Of a stretch of DNA of 61,685 bases, positions 1 to 10,352 are shown piece after piece. The stretch comes from Campylobacteraceae bacterium. Lineage in GTDB: Bacteria; Campylobacterota; Campylobacteria; Campylobacterales; Campylobacteraceae. The translations under genes were made by a program, and so were the position numbers. Position 1 is the first letter of the stretch; the number at the start of each line of letters is the position of its first letter. Below the pieces are notes generated by a model, which saw only the letters and a list, made by a program, of their open reading frames with translations, was not told the origin of the DNA and ran no database searches. The DNA lies in contig JAIRXG010000018.1 in NCBI GenBank assembly GCA_031268335.1, positions 1 to 61,685 on the forward strand, given 5' to 3'.

Positions 1-3000
1 GCCATAACCGCAGACGCAAAAAGCAAAAGTTTTACAAAAGCTATAACCGCTGTTGTAGAGATATTAGAACAATTAGACCTTAACGAACAATCAAAAGATA
101 TACAAACAAGTATTATATCAGGTCATCAAGCTATTATCATAGCTCACTCTCAAGGAAACTTCTTTACAAACAAAGTCTACAAAGATATCCAAAAAGATAA
201 TCCATGGGCTGTAAACTATATCAAGGTTATAGCCGTAGCGTCTCCCGCAAATGAAGTTCCGAACGGAGGAGCTTCGGTTACATTTGACAATGACCCTATT
301 AGATATATACCGGACGCAGTTGGAGATACGGTAGTAAATCCTATGAGATATGTCAATATAATACCAAGAATCGAAGACGAAGCTAAATATCATGGAGTGA
401 CTTTGCCTTGTGTTGGAGGAGTATATTTTTTCGACGACTACGGTTTGCAATCTTGCTTGCAGCAATATAATTTTAATGCAGACTACGACGATAAATACGG
501 AGAGTTTCACGCATTTGCATATTATATGACGCCGTCGCTATCAGCTTACGGTTTTATGCCCGACGATATTGTGAGTAAGCCAAACCCCGCGTATAGCAAG
601 ATAATAACTTCTTTAAATAGTTATATAAACACGTTCAAAACTGCTGCTTCGCAGTGGAAGCTCAAAAAGAAAAACAAATGTCCGACGAGTTGCAGCGATC
701 AAAGAAGAGAGATAGAACACAAATACAGCAAATCTGTAAACGATATGGCGTTTGTTTCGCAGTTGGGAGTTTATCCGTTTTCCGAAAATGGTAAATTGTA
801 TCCGTTGGATGGTTGGTATGCAGGCAGTTTTATAATGAGTTCGGGCTCGGATATGATTTACGCGAAGGCTTCAAGCGTAGAGGGCGAAGTGCTTGTTATG
901 GGCAATACATTGGAAAGTAGCGGTGTTTGTTATGAATTGAGAACTATCGAAAACAATCAACCGGCAAGCTTTTTAGATAGGATAAAAAAAGAGGATATCG
1001 AAGAACCGACAAAACCCACCGGCGGTTATGTGGAAGTGAGCATTGTTTGGGAAAATAAAGACGTGGATTTGGATTTGGAGGTTCATTTTCCGGGCGAACA
1101 TGATATAAAAGACGAGTGCCAACTCTTTGAACATTTTTATTCGCCGGATATCAACTACAAATATGTTGGAGAAGGGTTGTATCCTGTTTATGTAAGATAC
1201 GAAGCCGACGATGATATTACATCAAATCAAAGTTTGATGGAGATGATGGATATAATTGTAAGTATAAAAGTGCCGGGGCACAATGAAGCAAGGACTGTGA
1301 GTTTGAAGGTTTTGGACTCATTGCCTTCAAATGGTCATATAGCCGATATAAAGGTTGAAGAGGCGAAGGTAGAGGTTGTTTTAGAAGATGATTTTCGCAG
1401 ACAAAGCACGGTTATAAGTTACCATAGTGAAGGAGGTAATAGCGGTTCTTCAAATAGCGGTTTTGGTGGTGGAGGCGGCACTGTTAACAGCAACGGAGGT
1501 TGGTCATACAACTATACTCCAATTCCACCCGGTAAAGATTATATCTATTCCATCATTTGGCATATATCGCAAGCATTGCTCGGACCTTTAACAGGGGCAA
1601 ATATAAGCGTATATGCTCTTGAAGATTATGATTTGGTGTCAAACAGAGGTTCAAATCCCATATATACCGATGTATCCTCTTACGGTTCGTCCATATATAC
1701 GGCAGGTATTATAGCTGCGCCAAGAGAGATATTGGACTCTTTGGACGATAAAAAGCTTTATATTGTTGAGGCAAGAGGCGGGTTGGATATAGACGTAAAT
1801 GACGATAAAGTAGTTGACGCTGCTCCTACTATAAATACCGGTGCAACAAGAGCTTTAACAAGTGGAAGCGCTTTAAAAAATATAGGCTTTAAAATAAATA
1901 TCTTAACAGAGATGGCGTATCAAGTGTCCAAAAAGTATTATGATGCAAACGACCTCTCAAAACTTATAGATAAAAGCGACGAGGTATTGAGATGTCTTTT
2001 AAACGACGATATAAATCTTGATAATGTTACAAACACTATAGACGCTTTGTATTTTACTCCTTACAACGACAAGTACAGCGTATATCAAAGTTATAATGAT
2101 GAATTTATGCCTATCATAAGAAAAATTCATAAAAACGAAGATATATACGACAGCGCGTTTGGATTATACGCAAGACCTTTGGTGCAAGGGGGTTATTTTA
2201 GTACCAATGAAGACGCTCCTGTCGGCACGATAATCGGCAAAATAAACACCGATTGCGTAAGTGAAAGCCCCGTGCATCTGTTTACTTTGAGCGGAACGGG
2301 AAGCGAAAACTTTGAAGTGGATAGTGAGGGAAATCTCAAAGTTGCAAAACAGCTTGTTTATGAGGATAGAAGAATATACAATTTGCAAGTTGTTGGCGCA
2401 AATGCTTATGGAAATTCGCCAAGAATAAATGTGTATATCACGGTAACGGCGGATAACTCTCCTATTATCACAACAAGCAGTTTGACAACTTACGCTATTG
2501 AAAATATGCCGGAGGGCACTTCCATAGGAGGCATATCTATAAACGATATGGGTTATCCTCTGACAAGCGTAAGGCTTGAGGGGGACGGCGCGGAGTATTT
2601 TAGCATAGACAATAGCGGCAATGTGAGAGTAGCGCAAGGAAATAAGATAGATGTAAAAGATAAAGTTTATAACTTAAGAGCTATAGCTACAAACGCTTTT
2701 GGAGACAGCGCGTCTGTGCCGATAAAGATTGATATATATGACGATATTCCGGTGATTGTTAGCAATATCTATGCAGTAGTTGAGGATATCGCAAAAAATG
2801 GTTCATTTGTGACAAGAGCCCAATATTATCAAGGGCTTTCGCAAATACAAGAATTTAAGCTCGAAGGGTATGGGGCTGAAAATTTTGATATCAATAGCGT
2901 TGGTGCGATAACAGTAAGTGAAAATGCTAATTTGTCAATCGGTTCGTCGCTTTATTATCTTCAAATAACTGCTGTAAACGAACAAGGAGAGAGCGAACCA

Positions 3001-6000
3001 AAAACCGTAACCATACAGGTTATATCTATAGATAGTTCTACAATATCTTTGCATCCTTTTAGTGCAAACATATATGTTGATTCGAAAAATGGTTCGGTTT
3101 TGGGCGGTATATACTATTCGTATAATTTTTACTCTCCGACAAACTTTACTTTGAGCGGAGCGGGAAGCGAAAGATTTAGCATAGACAGTAATGGTCGCAT
3201 AACTTTGATTGATAATTCGAATTTAGCGATAGGAGATGTATTCAGTTTTGAAGCTATGGCATACAATGAATATACGACAAGTAAAAAATCTCAAGTTAGT
3301 ATAACTGTTGTTGACGACTTTTTGAGTTTATACAAACTTGGCATATCCATAGTGGAAGGACTTGACGCCGGGACTGCTATAGGTAAAGTGGGATATAGTT
3401 ACGGGGTAAACCCTCCCATCTCTTTTGAACTTTTAGGAGATGAGGCTAATGACTTTAGCATAGATGATAGCGGAACGATAAGGGTTAAAAACATATTAAA
3501 TTATGATGTAAAACAAAGATATGCTTTTAATGTTAAGGCGACAAGCGATTCGGGCAAAAGCGCAACAAGCACAGTAACCGTAAATATTATAGACGATGCT
3601 CCGGTTTTAAGAGATACTACACTCAATATCATGGAAAACTCTTACGGCGGCGAGGTTTTGGGATATGTAACAGTAAGCTCAAGCGGCAGAAGTCAGATAA
3701 TCTCTTACGCATTATCAGGCGAAGGGACGGAGCACTTTAGTATAGATGATAAAGGTCTCATAAGAGTTGGAATCGGAGCAAAGATAGACTACGAGACAAG
3801 AGACGTTTATCACTTGAAGGCGACGGCTGCAAATTCTTACGATACGAGCAATGAAGTAAATATAACTATAAACGTCGTAAATGCCCCCGATCAAGAGCCT
3901 GTGCTTATCTCTACCACATTACATATAGACGAAAATTCGCCCGCAGGAACAGTAGTAGGAAGTATGGCAGTGTATTCTGAGGGGATGAACGGCATAGTTT
4001 CATTTATTATGGAGGGTACTAACAGCGACTGGTTCGATATAGATAATATGGGCAAAATAACAGTAAATGAAAACGCCGTTTTGGATTATGAAAGTAAAAA
4101 TGTTTTCAATCTCAAAGTAAAAGCCATAGATAGTTATGGGTGGTATAGCGCGCTTACGGATTTGGTTATAAACTTAAACGACTTACCCGATACTCCACCC
4201 ACTATAAGAGCGGCGCAGTTTTATATAGATGAAAACTCACCCAAAGACTTTTTTGTGGGACAACTTCAAATATATGGAGCAGGCGCTCCCATCACTTCCA
4301 TTGATTTAATGGGAAAGGGAAGCGAAAACTTCAAAGTTTACAATAACGGAACTATAGTAGTTGAAAATGGGGTTGATTTGGACTATGAGAAAGAGACGTA
4401 TTACAGTTTAACTGCAACAGTTAGTAATGAGTTTTTTACAAGCAATGCCGTGAACGTGTATATTTTTATTAACAATCTACCCGATAATCCTCCTAGATTA
4501 AGCGATGCTCATTATAGTATCTATAAAGAGACTCTGGCAGATAAGGTGATAGGCAGTGTAAAAGCGGTCTCTTACATACATTGTGATATACAAAGGTATG
4601 TGATAAGCGATAATTCGGTATTCGGCATAAAAGATAACGGACAGATATATACAAAAGTCGTTACTTCGGAAACTAATTATACTTTAAACGTTTATGCCGT
4701 AAGCAGTTGCGGCAATAGTAATACTGTGAAATTAACCATAGATACCAAAAATAGAATCGTCAGTTCAATAAGTTTGTCAGATACCTATGACGTTACCCTT
4801 TCGTCTGATAATACGAAAGCATTTGTAGCTGATTGGGGTGGCGGTTTAAAGATAATTGATGTGAGCGACCCAATAAAACTTACTCCTTTAGGTTTAATAG
4901 GTGCGTCATCTGCTCCTAGAGCCGTTGCTCTTTCATTAGACAACACAAAAGCATTTGTGACTACTAATTCCGGTTTAGAAATAATCGACATAAATAACCC
5001 AATAAAACCTACTCTTTTGGGTTCAATAAGTATGTCAGATACTTTTGATGTCGTTCTCTCATCGGATAATACAAAAGCATTTGTGACTAATCGTTATAAT
5101 AACTTAGAGATAATCGATGTGAGTAACCCTGCAAATCCTACTCTTTTGGGTTCAATAGGTATGTCATATGCCCATAGTATTGCTCTTTCATCTGATAATA
5201 CGAAAGCGTTCGTAGCTGATGGTAGTGGCGGTTTAAAGATAATCGATGTGAATAACCCTGCAAATCCTACTCTTTTGGGTTTAATAGGTATGTCATATGC
5301 CTATGGCATTGCTCTTTCATCTGATAATACGAAAGCATTTGTAGCTGATTGGGGTGGCGGTTTAAAGATAATTGATGTAAGCAACCCCGCAAAACCTATT
5401 CTTTTAGACTCGGTAAGCATGACATATACTCGTGCCGTCGCTCTTTCATCAGATAGTACAAAAGCATTTGTAGCGGCTGATAAAGGATTAAAGATAATAG
5501 ATATTGAGGATTTTATGAATGACCAAGTGTCGCCTATTATTCAAAATGGTTTAGTGTTTGAGGTTGATGAAAATTCGCTTAGCGGAACATTTGTCGGGCA
5601 ATTGAATGTGTATAATGCTGATACAATGAGTTTATCAGGTGTAGGAAACGGTGATTTTGAAATTTATAGCAATGGAACTATAGTCGTAGCCGATGGAGCG
5701 AATCTTGATTACGAGAGTAAAAACGTTTATAGTTTATCAGCAATTGCTTATAATGAATTTGGGGTAAGCAATAGTGTGAATGTGGTTGTAAATATCAACA
5801 ATGTGCCAGATACACCTTCTGTTGTTCAAAATTCAATCTTTTATGTAGATGAAAATTCATTATCAGAAACATTTGTCGGACAATTAAATATAGACGACCA
5901 TGATTCGCCTATAATGTCTATTGTTTTAAGCGGAAGCGGAGCTGAAAACTTTAAAGCTTATAATAATGGAACTATAGTCGTAGCTGAAGGGGCAAATCTC

Positions 6001-9000
6001 GATTACGAAGCAATCAAATCCTATACTTTGTACGTTATAGTTTATAATGAGTTTGGGGCAAGTAATAATGCGAGTATGGTTGTAAATATCAATAATGTGC
6101 CAGATACACCTCCGGTTGTTCAAAATTCAATCTTTTATGTAGATGAAAATTCATTATCAGAAACATTTGTCGGACAATTAAATATAAATGACGACGGTTC
6201 GCCTGTAATGTCTATCGTTTTAAGCGGGCAAAGAAGCGAAAACTTTAAGGCTTATAACAATGGAACTATAGTCGTAGCCGAAGGGGCAAGTATTGATTAC
6301 GAGAGTAAAAATGTTTATAGTTTATCGGCAATTGCCTATAATGAATTTGGGGCAAGTAACACAGCAACTGTCCAAATTAATATAACGGATACGAAAGATA
6401 CGCTGCCTGTTTTGCAAGATGTTCATTTTAGTATACATAAAGCAACGCCTGTTGGTAAAACTATAGGCGTTATCAGTATAGCTTCAACTATGCATTGCGA
6501 GATAGAAAGATTTGTAATCGATAACGACTCAGTATTTGATATAAAAGACAATGGCGAGATTTATGTAAAAGCTGCTTTATCTAAAAACGATTATGCTTTA
6601 AACGTACATGCTGCAAGCACATGCGGAGACAGCAACACTATAAATTTAACAATAGATACCGAAAGCAAAGTTATTGACTCAATAAATATGTTGTCATACG
6701 CTCAAGATGTCGCTCTCTCATCCGATAATACAAAAGTGTTTGTAGCCACTGATTACGGATTAAATATAATCGACATAAGCGATCCGGTAAATCTTTTTCT
6801 TTTGGGTTCAGCGAGTGTGCCGAATGCTCAAGCCGTCGCTCTTTCGTCAGACGATACAAGAGTATTTATGGTTGATTTCTATAATGGTTTGAAAATAATC
6901 GATGTAAGCAATCCCACAAATCCTGCTCCTTTGGGTTCAATGAGTATATCGTATGCTTATGGCGTCACTCTTTCATCGGACAATACTAAAGTGTTTGTTA
7001 CCGATAGCTATAACGGTTTAAATATAATTGACGTGAGCAATCCCATAAAACCTGAACTTTTGAGTAGTACTCAAGCATTTGCCGCTAACAGTTACAGCAG
7101 TTTAAATATAATCAATGCAAATAACTTTGCAAATCCTATTCTTTTAAGCATGATAGATATGTCATATGCTCAAGATATTATTCTCTCAGCAGACAATACG
7201 AAAGCATTTATAGCCGATCATTACAATGGTTTGAAAATAATCGATGTAAGCAATCCCACAAATCCTGTTCCTTTGGGTTTAATGAGTATGTCGCGTGCCG
7301 ACGGTATCACTCTTTCGTCGGATAATACTAAAGTATTTATTGCCGATAGTTATAACGGCTTAAATATAATTGACGTAAGCGATCCTGCAAAACCTACTCT
7401 TTTGAGCGTAATAGGTATGTCATATGCTAACGATGTTACTCTTTCGTCAGATAATACGAAAGCGTTCGTAGCTGACGGTAGTGATGGTTTAAATATAATC
7501 GACGTAAGCGACCCTGCAAAACCTACTCTTTTGGGTTCAATAAGAGTATTAGATGCTCAAGCCGTTGCTCTCTCGTTAGACAATACAAAAGCGTTTGTAG
7601 CGGCAGGCGGTAATGGTTTAAAGATAATAGATATCGAGGATTTTATAAGTGACCAAGTGCCGCCCGCTATTCAAAACGGTTTAGTATTTGAGGTTGATGA
7701 AAATTCGCTTGGCGGGACATTTGTCGGACAGTTAGCTATATACAATTTAGATAGCGTGACCTCTATAGAGTTATCCGGTGAAGGAGCCGAAAACTTCAAA
7801 GCTTACAGCAATGGAACTATAGTAGTAGCCGAAGGGGCAAAGATTGATTATGAAGCAGTGCGGTCTTATACTTTATCTGTTATAGCATATAATGATTTTG
7901 GAACAAGTAGCAGTATAAATATAAAGATAAATATTAATGATTTATCAGATACTCCGCCTGCTTTTGAGGATTTTACTCAATATTTTTGGGTTGATGAAAA
8001 CTCTCTTGAAGGAACATTTGTAGGACAATTGATTATGTATAATCTGGATAGCGTAACCTCTATAGTTTTAAGCGGTGAAGGAGCTGAAAAATTTAGAGTT
8101 GACAATAATGGAACTATAGTCGTAGCCAATAGAGCAAACTTTAATTATGAGAGTGCAAGTATATATAGTTTGTCTATAGTTGCTTATAATGAATTTGGAG
8201 CAAGCAATACGGGATATATATTTATTTTTGTTAATAATATTCCAAATCCATATATTTCTAATAGTTGGTTTGGCATCGACGAACATTCTACCTCGGAAAC
8301 AGTCGTAGGCAAACTAACTATTGACGACTATGGCAGTCCCATTACGTCTGTATATATCGAAGGTGCGGGAAGCGAGAACTTTGATATATCGCTTGATGGA
8401 ACGATAAAAGTGGTAAATGGAGCCGCTTTAGACTATGAAACAAAGCAATATTATAATTTCAGAGTTTTTGCGACAAACGAATATGGAAAAAGTAACGGCG
8501 CTACAGTATCCATATATCTGTATAATATTCCGGATTCTCCTCCTATGGTATCGGGTGCCATTATCAATCTTGATAAAAGCGCACAAGCAGGAGACGAAGT
8601 CGGATACTTGTATATTTATGCCGACGGCAGCGGAGTAGACAGTATATCCTTGTCGGGAGCCGGAAGCGATAATTTTAATATTGTTCTTGATAATTATTGC
8701 GATAATTATAGTTGCTATTCATATATGCATGTATCCGAAAATGCCAATCTTGAATATTTTAATGAAGGCGCACATAAGATATATGTGAGTGCGTCAAATG
8801 AGTTTGGAAGTAGTAGCGCTGCCATTTGGATTGTAGCAGGAAAAGGCTCTAAGATATCGCCGCCGGAATTTAATAATATCACTTTTGTTACATTTGGAGA
8901 CGCTATAGAAGAGGGCGATACTATAGGTATGATATCCGCATCGTCAAAAATTCATTGTGAAATAACAGATTATTTCATAGACGACGATAGATTTGGTATC

Positions 9001-10143
9001 GAAATGTGGGAAGAGTATGCTGAAATCATTGCAAATGAGTTTGTAGAAAGCGATAAAGTTTATCATTTAAATCTATATGCAGATAGTGTTTGCGGAGCGA
9101 GCAATAATATAAACGTTACGATAGATACAAAAAATAGAATTAGCACTTTTGAAACCGAATACTATATGTCCAGCTTGACTTTAGCAGACAATGAGACAAA
9201 ACTGTTTGTCAATAGTCGTGAATTTGACTCCATATATATGTTGGATTTGGGAAACAGCGAAAATAGTCATTATCTTGATTTGCGCATTAGTGAAGATACA
9301 AAGATTTTACCGCCAAGCGCCGTGTCGAAAGACGGCAAATATCTATATGTAACTACTGCTAACTATAATGAATATGGGTATGGGGAGAGTTATGATTTTA
9401 ACATTTATGATATAAACTCTATTGATAATCCTATTTTAGTAGGTTCGACAAAGATAAACGAAGTGGGTAATGAAGAATGGTGCGACGCAAAAACAATAGT
9501 ATCAAAAAACGGCGACAAAGTGTTTTTGCAAAATTGCAACGGCATACAAATAATAGATGTGAACAATCCTTATTTGCCTACGGTGGTAAGTAAAATAATT
9601 TCGAGTGATGAAAACGCCATAGCAAGTATGTCGATGTCAAAAGATGAAAAGATAATTTATGCTACAACATATGATAATTTTGGTCTTGTCATGCAAAGAT
9701 ACGATATAAGTTCTTTACATGCTCCTATCAAATTAGCTCCCATCTCTTTCGCTAACGCATATGTGATTATTGGTATGTCCGATGACAATACTTTAGTTTA
9801 CGTCTCCGGCGAATATGGATTGGTAACTTACGATATATCAAATGCAAATAATCCGGTATTAGTGAATTTGTATGACGGGCTATTAGAATACTATTATCCA
9901 TCATATATGAATACTCCCGTAACTTTGAATAACAATAGATTGCTTATTAGTGATAAGATAGAAAATCCGTTTACGATATTTGATTTCAGTGATCCCATAA
10001 AGCCATATGTCAGCGCCATAAAAGCGCAAAGCGCTTATCGTCTTGGAACACACAGAGGATTTATTGCTACTTCGAATAAATCGAAAGTGTTTACAGCCGA
10101 GGGCGATATTTTGATGATAGATATTGAGGGTATCGGAGAGTAG
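1..10143 (+). CDS. Giant hydrolase-cadherin-LVIVD surface protein, 5'-truncated
   Basis: The frame is open from base 1, so the ATG at 343 is internal and the true start lies upstream; 3380 residues are visible. Residues 1-215 resemble an alpha/beta-hydrolase, with AHSQGN placing a nucleophile Ser at residue 50 (bases 148-150) and a candidate catalytic His near 170. A segment around 340-440 (VSIVWENKDVDLDLEV) resembles DUF2135/YfaP. A Gly/Ser linker (about 475-500) and a mixed domain follow. From about residue 730 there are about 18 cadherin-like repeats of 90-100 residues in groups of nine, four and five. Each group ends in a Cys-bearing repeat and then a propeller segment; the first two propellers have clear LVIVD repeats (about 1586-1837 and 2223-2547), the third (about 3050-3380) is diverged. 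No C-terminal anchor is apparent. Probable role is adhesion or matrix/lipid interaction at the cell surface (inference). The export route cannot be judged without the N-terminus. Confidence 0.85.
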   Translation, partial: AITADAKSKSFTKAITAVVEILEQLDLNEQSKDIQTSIISGHQAIIIAHSQGNFFTNKVYKDIQKDNPWAVNYIKVIAVASPANEVPNGGASVTFDNDPIRYIPDAVGDTVVNPMRYVNIIPRIEDEAKYHGVTLPCVGGVYFFDDYGLQSCLQQYNFNADYDDKYGEFHAFAYYMTPSLSAYGFMPDDIVSKPNPAYSKIITSLNSYINTFKTAASQWKLKKKNKCPTSCSDQRREIEHKYSKSVNDMAFVSQLGVYPFSENGKLYPLDGWYAGSFIMSSGSDMIYAKASSVEGEVLVMGNTLESSGVCYELRTIENNQPASFLDRIKKEDIEEPTKPTGGYVEVSIVWENKDVDLDLEVHFPGEHDIKDECQLFEHFYSPDINYKYVGEGLYPVYVRYEADDDITSNQSLMEMMDIIVSIKVPGHNEARTVSLKVLDSLPSNGHIADIKVEEAKVEVVLEDDFRRQSTVISYHSEGGNSGSSNSGFGGGGGTVNSNGGWSYNYTPIPPGKDYIYSIIWHISQALLGPLTGANISVYALEDYDLVSNRGSNPIYTDVSSYGSSIYTAGIIAAPREILDSLDDKKLYIVEARGGLDIDVNDDKVVDAAPTINTGATRALTSGSALKNIGFKINILTEMAYQVSKKYYDANDLSKLIDKSDEVLRCLLNDDINLDNVTNTIDALYFTPYNDKYSVYQSYNDEFMPIIRKIHKNEDIYDSAFGLYARPLVQGGYFSTNEDAPVGTIIGKINTDCVSESPVHLFTLSGTGSENFEVDSEGNLKVAKQLVYEDRRIYNLQVVGANAYGNSPRINVYITVTADNSPIITTSSLTTYAIENMPEGTSIGGISINDMGYPLTSVRLEGDGAEYFSIDNSGNVRVAQGNKIDVKDKVYNLRAIATNAFGDSASVPIKIDIYDDIPVIVSNIYAVVEDIAKNGSFVTRAQYYQGLSQIQEFKLEGYGAENFDINSVGAITVSENANLSIGSSLYYLQITAVNEQGESEPKTVTIQVISIDSSTISLHPFSANIYVDSKNGSVLGGIYYSYNFYSPTNFTLSGAGSERFSIDSNGRITLIDNSNLAIGDVFSFEAMAYNEYTTSKKSQVSITVVDDFLSLYKLGISIVEGLDAGTAIGKVGYSYGVNPPISFELLGDEANDFSIDDSGTIRVKNILNYDVKQRYAFNVKATSDSGKSATSTVTVNIIDDAPVLRDTTLNIMENSYGGEVLGYVTVSSSGRSQIISYALSGEGTEHFSIDDKGLIRVGIGAKIDYETRDVYHLKATAANSYDTSNEVNITINVVNAPDQEPVLISTTLHIDENSPAGTVVGSMAVYSEGMNGIVSFIMEGTNSDWFDIDNMGKITVNENAVLDYESKNVFNLKVKAIDSYGWYSALTDLVINLNDLPDTPPTIRAAQFYIDENSPKDFFVGQLQIYGAGAPITSIDLMGKGSENFKVYNNGTIVVENGVDLDYEKETYYSLTATVSNEFFTSNAVNVYIFINNLPDNPPRLSDAHYSIYKETLADKVIGSVKAVSYIHCDIQRYVISDNSVFGIKDNGQIYTKVVTSETNYTLNVYAVSSCGNSNTVKLTIDTKNRIVSSISLSDTYDVTLSSDNTKAFVADWGGGLKIIDVSDPIKLTPLGLIGASSAPRAVALSLDNTKAFVTTNSGLEIIDINNPIKPTLLGSISMSDTFDVVLSSDNTKAFVTNRYNNLEIIDVSNPANPTLLGSIGMSYAHSIALSSDNTKAFVADGSGGLKIIDVNNPANPTLLGLIGMSYAYGIALSSDNTKAFVADWGGGLKIIDVSNPAKPILLDSVSMTYTRAVALSSDSTKAFVAADKGLKIIDIEDFMNDQVSPIIQNGLVFEVDENSLSGTFVGQLNVYNADTMSLSGVGNGDFEIYSNGTIVVADGANLDYESKNVYSLSAIAYNEFGVSNSVNVVVNINNVPDTPSVVQNSIFYVDENSLSETFVGQLNIDDHDSPIMSIVLSGSGAENFKAYNNGTIVVAEGANLDYEAIKSYTLYVIVYNEFGASNNASMVVNINNVPDTPPVVQNSIFYVDENSLSETFVGQLNINDDGSPVMSIVLSGQRSENFKAYNNGTIVVAEGASIDYESKNVYSLSAIAYNEFGASNTATVQINITDTKDTLPVLQDVHFSIHKATPVGKTIGVISIASTMHCEIERFVIDNDSVFDIKDNGEIYVKAALSKNDYALNVHAASTCGDSNTINLTIDTESKVIDSINMLSYAQDVALSSDNTKVFVATDYGLNIIDISDPVNLFLLGSASVPNAQAVALSSDDTRVFMVDFYNGLKIIDVSNPTNPAPLGSMSISYAYGVTLSSDNTKVFVTDSYNGLNIIDVSNPIKPELLSSTQAFAANSYSSLNIINANNFANPILLSMIDMSYAQDIILSADNTKAFIADHYNGLKIIDVSNPTNPVPLGLMSMSRADGITLSSDNTKVFIADSYNGLNIIDVSDPAKPTLLSVIGMSYANDVTLSSDNTKAFVADGSDGLNIIDVSDPAKPTLLGSIRVLDAQAVALSLDNTKAFVAAGGNGLKIIDIEDFISDQVPPAIQNGLVFEVDENSLGGTFVGQLAIYNLDSVTSIELSGEGAENFKAYSNGTIVVAEGAKIDYEAVRSYTLSVIAYNDFGTSSSINIKININDLSDTPPAFEDFTQYFWVDENSLEGTFVGQLIMYNLDSVTSIVLSGEGAEKFRVDNNGTIVVANRANFNYESASIYSLSIVAYNEFGASNTGYIFIFVNNIPNPYISNSWFGIDEHSTSETVVGKLTIDDYGSPITSVYIEGAGSENFDISLDGTIKVVNGAALDYETKQYYNFRVFATNEYGKSNGATVSIYLYNIPDSPPMVSGAIINLDKSAQAGDEVGYLYIYADGSGVDSISLSGAGSDNFNIVLDNYCDNYSCYSYMHVSENANLEYFNEGAHKIYVSASNEFGSSSAAIWIVAGKGSKISPPEFNNITFVTFGDAIEEGDTIGMISASSKIHCEITDYFIDDDRFGIEMWEEYAEIIANEFVESDKVYHLNLYADSVCGASNNINVTIDTKNRISTFETEYYMSSLTLADNETKLFVNSREFDSIYMLDLGNSENSHYLDLRISEDTKILPPSAVSKDGKYLYVTTANYNEYGYGESYDFNIYDINSIDNPILVGSTKINEVGNEEWCDAKTIVSKNGDKVFLQNCNGIQIIDVNNPYLPTVVSKIISSDENAIASMSMSKDEKIIYATTYDNFGLVMQRYDISSLHAPIKLAPISFANAYVIIGMSDDNTLVYVSGEYGLVTYDISNANNPVLVNLYDGLLEYYYPSYMNTPVTLNNNRLLISDKIENPFTIFDFSDPIKPYVSAIKAQSAYRLGTHRGFIATSNKSKVFTAEGDILMIDIEGIGE
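4760..5510 (+). repeat. LVIVD propeller block 1 (six 43-residue units)
   Basis: Six tandem units of about 129 bp encode the pattern (S/L)I-M-SYA--ALSSDNTKAFVA followed by GLKIIDVSNP-KPTLLG. Units 4 and 5 (about 5150-5400) are nearly identical in DNA, with only scattered changes. LVIVD units are known beta-propeller blades, so six would make a closed propeller. They are coding repeats, not intergenic ones. Confidence 0.8.
5550..6408 (+). repeat. Tandem cadherin-like repeats with a recent 294-bp duplication
   Basis: Three repeats with the signature VDENSL-(S/G)-TFVGQL. Copies starting at 5821 and 6115 are exactly 294 bp (98 codons) apart, and their first 72 nucleotides are identical. They diverge afterwards but stay in register. 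This indicates recent unequal recombination or conversion inside the gene. Confidence 0.8.
6670..7640 (+). repeat. LVIVD propeller block 2 (eight units, one truncated)
   Basis: Seven full units of about 43 residues plus a fourth unit of only about 28 residues (about 7060-7145). That unit has lost the SYA--LSSDNTK half while keeping the reading frame. The block follows a Cys-pair cadherin-like repeat, as block 1 does. Confidence 0.75.
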
Positions 10144-10157
10144 ATTTTAGGAGATAA

Positions 10158-10189
10158 AATGCCGCGAAGTTTGATAGCTTTGCGGCATT
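10158..10189 (+). terminator. Hairpin just after the giant gene
   Basis: AATGCCGCGAAG pairs with CTTTGCGGCATT with one mismatch across an 8-nt loop, 15 bases after the stop of the giant gene. No clear T-run follows, so it may be a weak or Rho-assisted terminator, or an mRNA-stabilising stem. Confidence 0.45.
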
Positions 10190-10320
10190 AATTGAGATAA
10201 TTATATTAAAGTAATTACTTAGGCGTTAAATCATTCAACCTTGGATATATTGATAGCACATGTATATGAGTATTCATTTGCTTGTGGAAAATTTTGTGAT
10301 TTTTGCAGTTTTAATAAAGG

Positions 10321-10346
10321 AAAATTTCGGGCTTATAAGCCCGAAA
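10321..10346 (-). terminator. Intrinsic terminator of the minus-strand operon
   Basis: TTTCGGGCTTA (10325-10335) pairs perfectly with TAAGCCCGAAA (10336-10346). On the minus strand the stem is followed by TTTT. It lies a few bases downstream of the ydcH-like stop codon and probably ends transcription coming from rpmB/kch/argJ/ydcH. Confidence 0.7.
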
Positions 10347-10352
10347 AAGTTG

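Noticed and set aside
4790..5508. Regular DNA repeats that could suggest a CRISPR array or satellite
   Set aside because: The 129-bp period is in frame and encodes LVIVD blades; there are no unique spacers of constant length.
10153..10192. Ten-codon mini-ORF with a good ribosome site (MPRSLIALRH)
   Set aside because: It coincides with the hairpin after the giant gene; more simply explained by the stem sequence.
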